From the NCBI RefSeq assembly GCF_001314325.1, contig NZ_CP009429.1, positions 4,402,501 through 4,466,500 of the forward strand: a DNA stretch of 64,000 nucleotides, read 5' to 3'. Made by a program: the position numbers and the translations under genes. Of the stretch, positions 25,599 through 34,772 are shown one piece after another. The notes under the pieces were generated by a model. It was not told the origin of the DNA. It searched no databases and saw only the letters and a list, made by a program, of their open reading frames with translations. Position 1 is the stretch's first letter. Each line of letters starts with the position of its first letter. Source of the stretch: Sphingopyxis macrogoltabida. Lineage in GTDB: Bacteria > Pseudomonadota > Alphaproteobacteria > Sphingomonadales > Sphingomonadaceae.

Positions 25599-28500
25599 TT
25601 GCAAAGATCATCCGCGCCTCGGTTGCGGCGCGCGGCCTCGTCGTCGCGGCCGCCCTCATCCTCACCTTGCTCGGCATCGCCGCGGTGCGGACGACACCGG
25701 TCGATGCGCTCCCCGACCTGTCGGACGTGCAGGTCATCATCCGCACGACTTATGCGGGCCAGGCGCCGCGGATCGTCGAGGACCAGGTCACCTATCCGAT
25801 CACGACGACGATGCTCTCGGTGCCCGGCGCGCGCGTCGTGCGCGGCTATAGCTTCGTCGGCGACAGCTTCGTCTATGTGCTGTTCGACGACGGCACCGAC
25901 CCCTATTGGGCGCGCAGCCGCGTGCTCGAATATCTGAGTCAGGTGCAAAGCCGCCTCCCCGAGGGGGCGCGGGCGAGCCTTGGCCCCGACGCAACGGGCG
26001 TCGGCTGGATCTATGAATATGCGCTCGTCGACAAGAGCGGCCGCCACGATCTCGCCGAGCTGCGCAGCCTCCAGGACTGGTTCCTGCGCTTCGAACTCAA
26101 GTCGGTCCCCGGCGTCGCCGAGGTCGCGAGCATCGGCGGCATGGTGCGCCAATATCAGATCATCGTCGATCCGCAGAAACTTGCCGCCTTCGGCGTGACG
26201 GCGCCGGAGGTGGCGGACGCGCTCAAGCGCGCCAATCAGGAAAGCGGCGGCGGCAGCCTCGAACTCGCCGAGGCCGAATATATCGTCCGCGCGAGCGGCT
26301 ATCTCAAATCGCTCGACGACTTCCGCGCGGTCCCGATCCGCACGGCCGGCAGCGGGATCCCGGTGACGGTTGGCGACGTCGCGACGGTCCAGATCGGCCC
26401 CGACACGCGGCGCGGCATCGCCGAACTCAATGGCGAGGGCGAAGTCGCGGGCGGCGTCATCGTGATGCGCGAAGGCAAGAATGCCCGCGAAGTCATCGAC
26501 GGCGTGCGCGCCAAGCTCGCCGAGCTCAAGCGCAGCCTGCCACCCGGGGTCGAGATCGTCACCACCTATGACCGCTCGGGACTGATCGACCGCGCGGTCG
26601 ACAATCTGACCTCGAAGCTCGTCGAGGAGTTCATCATTGTCGGGCTCGTCTGCGCGCTCTTCCTCTGGCACGCGCGCTCGGCGCTGGTGGCCATCCTGAC
26701 GCTGCCGCTCGGCATCCTCATCGCCTTCATCATCATGCGGCTGCAAGGTCTCAACGCCAACATCCTCTCGCTTGGCGGGATTGCGATCGCGGTCGGCGCG
26801 ATGGTCGATGCCGCGGTGGTGATGATCGAGAATGCCCACAAGCATCTCGAACATTGGGAGCGCGATCATCCCGGCGAGGAATTGAAGGGCGCCGAGCGCT
26901 GGCGCGTGATCACCGACGCCGCCGCCGAAGTCGGGCCGGCGCTCTTCCTCAGCCTCCTCATCATCACCTTCTCTTTCATCCCGATCTTCACGCTCGAGGG
27001 CCAGGAAGGGCGGCTCTTCGCGCCGCTCGCCTTCACCAAAACCTATGCGATGGCCGCGGCGGCGATACTCTCGATCACGCTGGTTCCGGTACTGATGGGC
27101 TGGCTGATCCGCGGCCGGATTCCCGCCGAACAGGCTAATCCGATCAATCGCTGGCTGACCCACGCCTATCGGCCGGCACTCAACTGGGTGCTGGCCCGCC
27201 CCAAAAAGGCGCTCGCGATCGCCGGCGTCGTCTTCGCCACCAGCCTGTGGCCGATGATCCAGATCGGCGGCGAGTTCATGCCGCAGATGCGCGAAGGCGA
27301 CCTGCTCTACATGCCCTCGGCGCTTCCCGGCATCTCGGCGGCGCGCGCGTCGAGCCTGCTCCAGCAAACCGATCGGCTAATCAAGACGGTGCCCGAGGTC
27401 GAGAGCGTGTTCGGCAAGGCAGGGCGCGCCGACACCGCGACCGACCCGGCGCCCCTAGAGATGTTCGAAACGACGATCCGCTTCAAACCGAAAGAGCAAT
27501 GGCGTCCCGGCATGACCGAGGAAAAGCTGGTCGAGGAACTCGATGCGCGCGTCCGCGTTCCGGGGCTCGCCAATTTCTGGATTCCCCCGATCCGCAACCG
27601 CATCGATATGCTCGCGACCGGGATCAAGAGCCCGGTGGGCATCAAGGTCGCGGGATCTGACCTCGCCGAGATTGATCGCACCGCCAAGCGCATCGAAACT
27701 GTCGTCAAGACCGTGCCCGGCGTCGCGTCGGCGCTGGCCGAGCGCCTGACCGGCGGCCGCTATATCGATGTCGACATCGATCGCGCCGCGGCGGCGCGCT
27801 ACGGCCTCAATGTCGCCGACGTCCAGGAGATCGTCGCCGGCGCGATCGGCGGCGAGACGATCGGCCAGACCGTCGAGGGGCTCGCCCGCTATCCGATCAG
27901 CGTGCGCTATCCGCGCGAACTGCGCGACAGTATCGGCGAACTGGCCAGCCTTCCGGTCTTGACGCCTTCTCGCCAGCAGATAACGCTCGGCACCGTCGCC
28001 AGCGTCAAGGTCAGCGATGGCCCGCCAATGCTGCGCAGCGAAAATGCTCGCCCGGTGACTTTTATCTATGTCGATAGCCGGGGCCGCGACTTGCAGGGCC
28101 TGGTGCAGGACATCCAGCGGGCGATCGCGCGCGACGTCAATCTGCCTCCGGGCATCAGCATCTCCTACACCGGGCAGTTCGAGTTTCTCATCCGCGCGAC
28201 CGAACGAATGAAGATAGTCATACCGGTCACGCTCGCGATCATCTTCGTCCTGCTTTATCTCACCTTCCGCCGCTGGGATGAGGCGTTGCTCATCATGGCG
28301 ACCTTGCCCTTCGCGCTCACCGGGGGGCTCTGGCTGCTCTATCTGCTCGGCTACAACCAGTCGGTCGCAAGCGCGGTCGGGTTCATAGCGCTCGCGGGCG
28401 TCGCCGCCGAGTTCGGGGTCGTTATGCTCATCTATCTCAAGCATGCGCTCGCCGATCGCAGCGACGGCGACATATTGGCCGCGGTTCGCGAAGGCGCGCT

Positions 28501-28729
28501 GCTGCGTGTCCGGCCGAAGGCGATGACCGTCGCGGTCATCCTCGCCAGCCTTTTCCCGATCCTGGTCGGAACCGGCACCGGCTCGGAGGTGATGAGCCGT
28601 ATCGCGGCGCCGATGATCGGCGGCATGCTGACCGCGCCGCTTTTGTCGATGCTCATCATTCCCGCCGCCTATCTGCTCATGCGGCGGCGCGCGGCACATC
28701 CCGTTCAACCAGAAGGAGAAAAGACATGA
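25595..28729 (+). CDS. cusA: Heavy-metal RND efflux pump CusA
   Basis: A 1,044-residue HME-RND transporter for monovalent copper or silver. The N-terminus [16 protein letters not shown], the TM4 motif [23 protein letters not shown] and the periplasmic [18 protein letters not shown] are characteristic of CusA/SilA rather than CzcA. The ATG at 25595 overlaps the cusB stop; a much longer open frame upstream is only a shadow of cusB. It uses proton-motive force to drive Cu(I) from periplasm or membrane through CusC. Confidence 0.94.
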   Translation: MIAKIIRASVAARGLVVAAALILTLLGIAAVRTTPVDALPDLSDVQVIIRTTYAGQAPRIVEDQVTYPITTTMLSVPGARVVRGYSFVGDSFVYVLFDDGTDPYWARSRVLEYLSQVQSRLPEGARASLGPDATGVGWIYEYALVDKSGRHDLAELRSLQDWFLRFELKSVPGVAEVASIGGMVRQYQIIVDPQKLAAFGVTAPEVADALKRANQESGGGSLELAEAEYIVRASGYLKSLDDFRAVPIRTAGSGIPVTVGDVATVQIGPDTRRGIAELNGEGEVAGGVIVMREGKNAREVIDGVRAKLAELKRSLPPGVEIVTTYDRSGLIDRAVDNLTSKLVEEFIIVGLVCALFLWHARSALVAILTLPLGILIAFIIMRLQGLNANILSLGGIAIAVGAMVDAAVVMIENAHKHLEHWERDHPGEELKGAERWRVITDAAAEVGPALFLSLLIITFSFIPIFTLEGQEGRLFAPLAFTKTYAMAAAAILSITLVPVLMGWLIRGRIPAEQANPINRWLTHAYRPALNWVLARPKKALAIAGVVFATSLWPMIQIGGEFMPQMREGDLLYMPSALPGISAARASSLLQQTDRLIKTVPEVESVFGKAGRADTATDPAPLEMFETTIRFKPKEQWRPGMTEEKLVEELDARVRVPGLANFWIPPIRNRIDMLATGIKSPVGIKVAGSDLAEIDRTAKRIETVVKTVPGVASALAERLTGGRYIDVDIDRAAAARYGLNVADVQEIVAGAIGGETIGQTVEGLARYPISVRYPRELRDSIGELASLPVLTPSRQQITLGTVASVKVSDGPPMLRSENARPVTFIYVDSRGRDLQGLVQDIQRAIARDVNLPPGISISYTGQFEFLIRATERMKIVIPVTLAIIFVLLYLTFRRWDEALLIMATLPFALTGGLWLLYLLGYNQSVASAVGFIALAGVAAEFGVVMLIYLKHALADRSDGDILAAVREGALLRVRPKAMTVAVILASLFPILVGTGTGSEVMSRIAAPMIGGMLTAPLLSMLIIPAAYLLMRRRAAHPVQPEGEKT

Positions 28730-29097
28730 AGGCATCCATTGGTATCGCACTGAGTCTTGCGCTCAGCGTGGCACTTGCCGGCTGCGGCAAGCAAAGTGAG
28801 GCGCCCAAAGCCGACGAAAAGGCCGCTGCAGCGGCCAATGATGCCGGGACCATGGCGATGCCGGCTGAAACCAAGCATGGCAAAGGCACAGCAACCGTGA
28901 CCGCAATCGATACGGCGAAGGGCCAGGTCACGCTCGATCATAGCGCGATCGTCGAACTCGAATGGCCTCCGATGACGATGGGCTTTGCGGCGAAACCGGA
29001 CCTGCTCAAGGACATCAAGGTCGGCGACAAGGTCGCGTTCGAGCTCGATTGGGATGGCAAGGCTGGAACGATCACCAAGCTCGACAAGGCGCCATAA
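28726..29097 (+). CDS. cusF: CusF-like copper-binding lipoprotein
   Basis: A 123-residue lipoprotein (lipobox LAGC near residue 20) with a CusF fold. The four Cu(I) ligands of CusF are recognisable: His in [10 protein letters not shown], the Trp eight residues later, and both Met in WPPMTMGF. It would deliver periplasmic Cu(I) to CusB. Lipid anchoring differs from the soluble E. coli CusF. The gene overlaps the end of cusA and is preceded by AGAAGGAGAAAAG. Confidence 0.92.
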   Translation: MKASIGIALSLALSVALAGCGKQSEAPKADEKAAAAANDAGTMAMPAETKHGKGTATVTAIDTAKGQVTLDHSAIVELEWPPMTMGFAAKPDLLKDIKVGDKVAFELDWDGKAGTITKLDKAP

Positions 29098-29197
29098 GAG
29101 ACTCAGCATCGCGCGCGGAGATTCAGCCGAACACCGCGCGCGATCACTCACGTCCTTGCTCGAACCCAGGCGCGTCAGCGCGGAGCGACCGATCGGA

Positions 29198-29611
29198 TTA
29201 GAGCGCGAGCTCGGTTCCGGCGATCGCCTCGATCACCCGGCATTCGGCGACCCGGCCGCCCTCGCAGGAGGTCGCGACATCGGTCAGCGCCGAGCGCAAT
29301 GTTTCGAGCCGTGCGATGCGAATGCCGATATCGTGAAGATGCTCGCGCGCAATGGCCGCGGCTTCGGCGCAATCGCGATCGGGCTGGTCCGAAAGCGCCA
29401 GCAATGACCGAATCTCGGGGATGGAAAAGCCGAGCTGCCGCGCATGGCGAATGAAGGCAAGGCGGCGCAGATCGGCCGTATCATAAGTTCGCCGGCCTGA
29501 GGCTGTGCGGAGCGCCTCGGGTAGCAGCCCGATTTCCTCGTAGAAGCGGATGGTATTGACCTTGGTGCCGGTCTGCCGGGCCAGATCGCCGATCGCGAGC
29601 CGCTTGGTCAT
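29198..29611 (-). CDS. MerR-family regulator of divalent metals (ZntR/CadR/PbrR-like)
   Basis: A 137-residue MerR protein with the N-terminal helix-turn-helix (LAIGDLARQTGTKVNTIRFYEEIGLLP). Metal-binding Cys residues lie in DRDCAEAA and in SCEGGRVAECRVIEAI. The first Cys is characteristic of divalent-metal sensors; copper sensors of the CueR type lack it. It is divergent from a CDF transporter with a clear MerR-type operator between them, so it probably activates that transporter. Zn, Cd or Pb are the likely inducers. The start at ATG 29611 replaces a much longer open frame. Confidence 0.88.
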   Translation of the reverse strand: MTKRLAIGDLARQTGTKVNTIRFYEEIGLLPEALRTASGRRTYDTADLRRLAFIRHARQLGFSIPEIRSLLALSDQPDRDCAEAAAIAREHLHDIGIRIARLETLRSALTDVATSCEGGRVAECRVIEAIAGTELAL

Positions 29612-29618
29612 AATTCGC

Positions 29619-29649
29619 TTGATCCTCCAGTGACTGGAGATTGTATAGG
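29619..29649 (+). promoter_or_regulatory. MerR-type promoter-operator for the CDF gene
   Basis: -35 TTGATC (29619-29624), a 19-bp spacer and -10 TATAGG (29644-29649). The spacer starts with the perfect dyad CTCCAG-TGA-CTGGAG (29625-29639). The over-long spacer with a central dyad is the hallmark of MerR-activated promoters. It points toward the CDF gene, about 68 bases downstream. Confidence 0.85.
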
Positions 29650-29716
29650 CTGGCCATGTCCGAAGTTGAAGACAGCAAAAAGGGCGCCGAGGCGGCAGCA
29701 TGGAGATGAAGACGCG

Positions 29717-30367
29717 ATGACGGAAGGGTCTGAAAGCGGGGACGCATGCGGCTGCACGGGCGACCCCGTGCGTGCGGAAAAGGATCCGGCCTATCGCCGC
29801 GCCTTGTGGATCGTCGTGCTCCTCAATCTCGGGTTCGGCGCGATCGAGATCGTCGGCGGGTTCATCGCCAACAGCCAGGCGCTCAAGGCGGACTCGCTCG
29901 ATTTCATCGGCGATGGCACGATCACGCTCGCCGGGCTCGTGGCGATCGGCTGGACCGCACTGGCGCGCACACGCATCGCCGTCGCCCAGGGCCTGTTCCT
30001 GCTGACCTTGGGTCTCGGCGTGATCGGCGTCGCGCTGTGGCGCGCGCTGACCGCCGTTCCGCCCGAAGCCGAGTTGATGGGCGCGATCGGCATTGCCGCA
30101 CTGCTGGTCAATCTGACCTCGGCCGCCGTCCTCTCGCGGTTTCGCGAAGGCGACGCCAACGTCCGCGCAGTATGGCTGTTCAGTCGCAACGACGCGGTCG
30201 CCAATGTCGCGGTTATTTTCGCGGCGGGCCTTGTCGCCTGGACTGGCGAGGCCTGGCCCGATCTCGCGGTTGCCGCGATCATCGCTGCGCTCTTCCTCCA
30301 CTCGGCCTATGAAATCCTCCGCGGCGCGCGCACCGAGCTGCGCGAATTGTCGGCTGCGGCCGGATAG
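29717..30367 (+). CDS. CDF-like cation transporter (short form)
   Basis: A 216-residue integral membrane protein related to the cation diffusion facilitators (CzcD/ZitB). The N-terminus carries GDACGCTGD, a short Cys cluster. About six membrane helices follow, with Asp residues in ALKADSLDFIGDGTI and NDAVANVAVI at the positions of the Zn site. It lacks the long cytoplasmic C-terminal domain of typical members. It would export a divalent cation from the cytoplasm in exchange for protons. The ATG at 29717 follows GGAG by 11 bases. Confidence 0.85.
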   Translation: MTEGSESGDACGCTGDPVRAEKDPAYRRALWIVVLLNLGFGAIEIVGGFIANSQALKADSLDFIGDGTITLAGLVAIGWTALARTRIAVAQGLFLLTLGLGVIGVALWRALTAVPPEAELMGAIGIAALLVNLTSAAVLSRFREGDANVRAVWLFSRNDAVANVAVIFAAGLVAWTGEAWPDLAVAAIIAALFLHSAYEILRGARTELRELSAAAG

Positions 30368-30372
30368 GATCG

Positions 30373-32319
30373 ATGGCGCCCGCTCCCCGCTTTCGCTTTC
30401 TGCTGATCCTGCTCGCCGTCATCGCCGGCTTCGCCGCGCAAGCAGCACAGGCCCGCAGCGACGCCGACGAGGTCCAGACCATCTGGCGCCTGCTGGATTA
30501 TGTCGCCGTCGACTATGCCGGTGCCGTCGCAAATGGCCAGGTGACCAGCCCAGTCGAATATGCCGAGATGACCGAGTTTTCGGCAACGGTTCGCAAGGGT
30601 ATCGCGGCGCTTCCGGCGACCTCGGCGCGCGCGCGCCTCGCATCCGAAGCGGGGCAGCTCGAAGCGGCCATCGCCTCAAGGTCGGACCCGGCCAAGGTGG
30701 CCGGACTTGCGCGCAAGGTCGCGACCGACTTGCTCGCCGCCTACCCCGTGCCCCTTGCGCCTCGCAACGCCCCCGATCCCCGGCGCGGTGCCCAGATATA
30801 TCTCGAAAATTGCGCCAGTTGTCACGGTACGCGCGGTGACGGCAAAGGGCCTCAGGCGATGGGGCTCGACCCGGCGCCGATCGATTTCACCGATGCCGAC
30901 CGCGCCCGCAAGCGCAGCCTGTTCGCGCTCTACCAAGTCATAGGACAGGGGCTTGAGGGCACGTCGATGCCCAGTTTTGCTCATTTGTCTTCCGACGACC
31001 GTTGGGCGGTGGCAACCTATGCCGGCAGTTTTGCCTTTCAGGATGCCGCGGCCGGCAAGCGCATCTGGGAGCGCGATCCGTCCGCTCGCGGGCAGATGTC
31101 CGACCTGCAAGCCTTTACCAGCCTAAGCCCGGAAGCGCTCGGCCGCGGGCTCGGACAGGGGCCTGCCGATGCGGTCACCGCTTATTTGCGCGCCGACCCC
31201 AAGGCGCTGAGCGCGGCCACGCCCACGTCGCTCGCCGTGGCGCGGGACAAGCTTGCGCAAAGCCTCGCCGCCTATCGAAACGGAAACCGCGACGAGGCCG
31301 AGCGTCTCGCGCTATCCGCCTATCTTGACGGATTCGAGCCGCTCGAGCCGATTTTGACCACCCGCAACGCGGGTCTGATGGCGCACATCGAATCCGCCAT
31401 GGCCGATTATCGCGTGTCGATCGGTCGCGGCCTGCCGGTCGAGGCCGTGGCAGGCAAGGCGGCGTCGGTCGAAGCACTTTTCGCCGATGCCGAGACCGCG
31501 CTGGCTCCCGGTGCCGCCAGCGACGCATCGACCTTCGTCGGAGCATTGACCATCCTCCTGCGCGAAGGGCTCGAAGCCCTGTTGATCGTCGTGGCGATGA
31601 TCGCGTTTTTGCGAAAGGCCGAACGGCCCGAAGTCCTGCCCTATGTCCATGGCGGCTGGATCGCGGCGCTCGTCGCCGGCGGCGGGACCTGGGCGATCGC
31701 GACCTATGCCATTTCGGTCAGCGGTGCGAGCCGCGAACTGACCGAAGGTTTCGGCTCTCTATTTGCGGCGGTGGTTCTGGTCTGGGTCGGCATCTGGATG
31801 CATGGCAAGTCGCATGCCGAGAGCTGGCAGCGCTATATTCGCGAGGCGATGGGCAAGGCGCTTTCGCGCCGCTCGGCCTGGTTCCTGTTCGGGCTCGCCT
31901 TTCTCGTCGTCTATCGGGAAGTCTTCGAAACCATCCTGTTTTTCGCGGCGCTCGCCACGCAAGGGAGCAGCGGGGCCATCGCGGCTGGAGCGGGAACAGC
32001 GCTGGCAATCCTCGCCGTTATCGCGTGGGTGATGCTTCGCTACAGCCGCGTTCTGCCGATCGGGAAATTCTTCGCCTATAGTTCCGCCCTGATCGCGGTC
32101 CTAGCGGTCGTTCTCTCCGGCAAGGGAGCAGGCGCCCTGCAGGAAGCCGGACTCCTCGGCATTACACCGCTCGCCCATTTCCCCCGCTTCCCGGCGGTCG
32201 GGATTTTTCCTTCGCTCGAACCGTTGCTGCTCCAGCTTCTGGCGCTTGCGATCCTCTGGATCGGCTATCGCTACAACAGCCAGCAGCATCGCCGGATGGA
32301 GGTGACGCGGGGCCAATAG
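30373..32319 (+). CDS. FTR1-family iron/lead permease fused to a cytochrome c domain
   Basis: A 648-residue protein. A signal peptide leads into a periplasmic part with a cytochrome c domain (heme-binding CASCH near residues 146-150, with a later Met in GTSMPSFAHL as candidate axial ligand). A helical spacer and an FTR1 permease domain follow, with two REXXE motifs: REGLE at about 397 and REVFE at about 515. FTR1 proteins import ferric iron; the family member PbrT takes up Pb(II). Six bases after the CDF gene, it is likely under the same MerR promoter, so lead or iron are both plausible substrates. Confidence 0.88.
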   Translation: MAPAPRFRFLLILLAVIAGFAAQAAQARSDADEVQTIWRLLDYVAVDYAGAVANGQVTSPVEYAEMTEFSATVRKGIAALPATSARARLASEAGQLEAAIASRSDPAKVAGLARKVATDLLAAYPVPLAPRNAPDPRRGAQIYLENCASCHGTRGDGKGPQAMGLDPAPIDFTDADRARKRSLFALYQVIGQGLEGTSMPSFAHLSSDDRWAVATYAGSFAFQDAAAGKRIWERDPSARGQMSDLQAFTSLSPEALGRGLGQGPADAVTAYLRADPKALSAATPTSLAVARDKLAQSLAAYRNGNRDEAERLALSAYLDGFEPLEPILTTRNAGLMAHIESAMADYRVSIGRGLPVEAVAGKAASVEALFADAETALAPGAASDASTFVGALTILLREGLEALLIVVAMIAFLRKAERPEVLPYVHGGWIAALVAGGGTWAIATYAISVSGASRELTEGFGSLFAAVVLVWVGIWMHGKSHAESWQRYIREAMGKALSRRSAWFLFGLAFLVVYREVFETILFFAALATQGSSGAIAAGAGTALAILAVIAWVMLRYSRVLPIGKFFAYSSALIAVLAVVLSGKGAGALQEAGLLGITPLAHFPRFPAVGIFPSLEPLLLQLLALAILWIGYRYNSQQHRRMEVTRGQ

Positions 32320-32564
32320 CGGAGTGCGCGGCGGCCGCATCATCGCCGGCGCGTCGAGCGTCCGCGCGCGATTGTCCGACGCGGCCCATTGCTTCAGCTT
32401 CGCGGCGGGGAGCCAGTCGGAACGAGATTTTCGACTAGGATCCGGTTTCGAAACACCGCCCTCTGCGCGCGGGTACAAGGGGCCCGAAAAACTGGCACGC
32501 TTCGTACTTTCGGGGCAAAAGCCCTCTTCTCCGCGGCACGCAAACCCAACCGCTCCGCGCGGAC
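32320..32564. other. Convergent intergenic region
   Basis: About 245 bases between the convergent FTR1 and merR genes. No coding frame, RNA gene or clear terminator stem is visible. Confidence 0.4.
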
Positions 32565-32966
32565 CTAGTCGGACAGAGCTTCGAGGAGCGGGCAGCCGCT
32601 GGCGTCGCCGGCGCCGCATGCCCGAACAAGCTCATCCAGCACCACGGCCATGCGCTCGAGGTCCGCTTGCTTGGCACGAACATCCGACAGCTGTGTCTCG
32701 GCCATCTGGCGGGCCTGGTCGCAGGAATGGCCACCACCTTCGGCTAAAGCGAGTAAAGTCCGGATGGTATGAAGCGGGAAACCGAGCTCGCGGGCGCGAC
32801 GCACGAACGCGAGACGTCTAACGTCGGCAGAATCATAGCGGCGAAACCGGCCTCGCCGGACAGGTGCAGGCAGGATGCCTATGCGCTCATAGTAGCGAAT
32901 AGTCTCGATGTTGCAGCCGGTGCGCCGGGAAACTTCGCCAATCGGGATGGTGCTGGAAGGGGGCAT
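32565..32966 (-). CDS. merR: MerR-family regulator, mercury-type
   Basis: A 133-residue MerR protein. The helix-turn-helix lies in PIGEVSRRTGCNIETIRYYERIGILP. The three Cys expected for Hg(II) binding are in HSCDQARQ and in RACGAGDASGCPLLEAL (C-x7-C, one residue shorter than in Tn501 MerR). It is divergent from merT, with a canonical operator between them. Mercury is the most likely inducer; a related soft metal cannot be excluded. Confidence 0.88.
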   Translation of the reverse strand: MPPSSTIPIGEVSRRTGCNIETIRYYERIGILPAPVRRGRFRRYDSADVRRLAFVRRARELGFPLHTIRTLLALAEGGGHSCDQARQMAETQLSDVRAKQADLERMAVVLDELVRACGAGDASGCPLLEALSD

Positions 32967-32977
32967 TGCGATTCCGC

Positions 32978-33008
32978 TTGCGTCTGTAGTCGCTACAGAT
33001 GCTAGACT
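32978..33008 (+). promoter_or_regulatory. MerR operator and merT promoter
   Basis: -35 TTGCGT (32978-32983), a 19-bp spacer and -10 TAGACT (33003-33008). The spacer begins with the perfect dyad CTGTAG-TCG-CTACAG (32984-32998). The layout is identical to the operator at 29619-29649. A ribosome site AAGGAG lies at 33026-33031 before merT. Confidence 0.88.
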
Positions 33009-33038
33009 TGCCTCTACCGCGAAACAAGGAGTTCTATT

Positions 33039-33398
33039 TTGACCGGAGATCTAAGGCGCCCGAAAGGAATTGGGGCCATTTCGCTGACGCTCGGGGGGAT
33101 CGCGTCGGGCTTTATCGCAGCCACTTGCTGCGCCCTTCCTATGTTGCTTGCCTCGGCGGGAATCGGGTCCGCCTGGCTCGTCGGCATTGCGGTCCCAGCG
33201 GCGCCCTACCGGCTCTGGTTCGTCGCATTCGGAGTGATTTCGCTTGTGGCCGGCGGAATCCTGCTCGCTCGCCAGCAGGCACGCGCCGCGCGCTGCGGAG
33301 CGGATGGTCGATGCGTGCCGACGGCGCTGCGCGCCGCGACACTGGTCGGCCTGGTCGTCGGCGGCGTTCTGCTGTGGCTGGGCTATCGCTATGCTTGA
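33039..33398 (+). CDS. merT: Mercuric transport protein MerT
   Basis: A 119-residue inner-membrane protein with three hydrophobic segments. The Cys pair in the first helix (ATCCALPML, about residues 30-31) and a second cytoplasmic pair (RCGADGRCVP, C-x5-C) match MerT, which carries Hg(II) inward to mercuric reductase. Translation appears to start with TTG at 33039, seven bases after AAGGAG. No merP or merA is present in this window; instead, a small Cys-rich gene overlaps its end by eight bases. Confidence 0.85.
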   Translation: MTGDLRRPKGIGAISLTLGGIASGFIAATCCALPMLLASAGIGSAWLVGIAVPAAPYRLWFVAFGVISLVAGGILLARQQARAARCGADGRCVPTALRAATLVGLVVGGVLLWLGYRYA

Positions 33399-33618
33399 AT
33401 CGTCGCCGAATCTCGGATCGACGCTGACTTGTCCGCTCTGCGGGCACGGCGCAGACGAAATCATGCCCACCGACGCATGCCAATATTTCTACGATTGCAA
33501 GGGATGCGGCGCGGTACTCAAGCCGCTGCCGGGAGACTGCTGCGTCTATTGTTCCTATGGGACGATGCCCTGTCCACCGGTGCAGGTCGAGGGCGGCAAA
33601 GGGGCCTGTTGCGGCTGA
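33391..33618 (+). CDS. GDCCVxC-motif small Cys-rich protein
   Basis: A 75-residue cytoplasmic protein with 11 Cys: CPLC (14-17), C30, CKGC (36-39), GDCCVYC (48-54), PCPP (61) and a terminal CC. It belongs to the family named for the GDCCVxC motif, some members of which are selenoproteins; here all positions are Cys. Such proteins often follow merT. A role in receiving Hg(II) from MerT is plausible but not established. The ATG at 33391 lies inside merT. Confidence 0.88.
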   Translation: MLESSPNLGSTLTCPLCGHGADEIMPTDACQYFYDCKGCGAVLKPLPGDCCVYCSYGTMPCPPVQVEGGKGACCG

Positions 33619-34036
33619 CCCGGTCGAGCTGCCGGTCATTCGTTCCTTGCGTGTCAGAGGGCTGGGCGGGGCCATCATATCCGCCCGTTTCCGCAACACT
33701 GTTCTTGACCTGAGGGCTATAGGAAACAGTCCGTGATCGGACATGGATGAGCCAAACGCGAATTTCGACGTGATCCGGCTTCACCATGCGGCTTTTCTAA
33801 TTCCCCATCTTTGCAATGAAAGCGGCGCGGCGAGCGGTCAGGCCCTTTGGCCACTGACAGCAACGTCAGCAAAGCCACCGCAACGGTGAAACCTCCGCGC
33901 AAGAGTATCTTGCGCAAGTCATTGTGACGACCTTCCTGATCCAATGGATCCGTCGATGGCGCCCCATACGCGCCGGCCTAGGGAGGATTCATCGGGTGTC
34001 CGTGCGAAGACAGGGAAAGGCTGCTATGGGTAGCCG
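33619..34036. other. Intergenic region without a convincing gene
   Basis: About 420 bases between the GDCCVxC gene and the second AraC gene. A minus-strand frame (about 33717-33944) has a short hydrophobic run but only a TTG start and no visible ribosome site, so I do not call it. The stretch may hold the AraC promoter or remains of decayed genes. Confidence 0.4.
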
Positions 34037-34726
34037 ATGTCGGGAACGTCCCATTGGAAAGGCCAGCTTCGCCTCAGCGATTATTATGCTTGCTGGTCGG
34101 GCTCCGTCGGCGACGCGGCCTCCCATCGTCATTTCGCAGCGCAGGCGGTCTTCAGCGACGAGAAGCTTACCGCGATCGACGCGAGCGGTGCCCATTTGTC
34201 GGGGCAGTGCATACTTATCGAACCCGATACACTTCACCGCTTGCTTCCCGCGCCAACGGCGGAACTATGGTTTGTCGAGCCGACGGTCGGTTTTGGGCCG
34301 CCGGAGGAATTGAGAAGACGGCTGCTCGGCTGCGATGCTGTATTTGTCGCGGAGAGGGCACGTGCATCGTTCTGGGAGAGCTGGCTGACGAGAGATATCC
34401 GCCGTCCGCTCGACCCGCGCGTCGCGCGGGCTGCCGCTTCGGTCGATCGTCTGATCTCGACAGGTCTGGTACGGCTCGCCGACACAGCGACTGACTGTGA
34501 CCTTTCGCTTGGACGCTTCCGGCATCTGTTTGCCGCCGAAGTGGGTATGCCGTTCAAGCGCTACGTGCTGTGGCGCCGCTTGCTCATCGCCTTTGAGGCA
34601 ATCGAGGCGCGCTACAGCGCAACCGAAGCGGCGCACCTGGCCGGGTTCAGCGACAGCCCGCATTTTGCACGCACGATCAAGACCATGTTTGGTATCCGGG
34701 CAAGCGATCTGCTCATCGAGCCGTAG
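34037..34726 (+). CDS. AraC-family regulator with cupin-like sensor domain (second copy)
   Basis: A 229-residue AraC protein. The N-terminal sensor part has GDAASHRHFAAQAVF, resembling the His-bearing motif SHVAHQ of the copy at 17.7 kb. The C-terminal DNA-binding part includes DLSLGRFRHLFAAEVGMPFKRYVLWRRL and ATEAAHLAGFSDSPHFARTIKTMFG. It is followed 46 bases later by a methyltransferase. Ligand and targets are unknown. Confidence 0.85.
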   Translation: MSGTSHWKGQLRLSDYYACWSGSVGDAASHRHFAAQAVFSDEKLTAIDASGAHLSGQCILIEPDTLHRLLPAPTAELWFVEPTVGFGPPEELRRRLLGCDAVFVAERARASFWESWLTRDIRRPLDPRVARAAASVDRLISTGLVRLADTATDCDLSLGRFRHLFAAEVGMPFKRYVLWRRLLIAFEAIEARYSATEAAHLAGFSDSPHFARTIKTMFGIRASDLLIEP

Positions 34727-34772
34727 CCGCTCCGTTCAAGCGAGGACATGGCAGCTTTGCTAGGCAGGGGTC

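Noticed and set aside
33699..33730. Possible promoter with TTGACC and TATAGG
   Set aside because: The spacing of eight bases is too short for a sigma-70 or MerR promoter.
33717..33944. 75-residue minus-strand frame with a short hydrophobic run
   Set aside because: Starts only with TTG, lacks a ribosome site and resembles no family.
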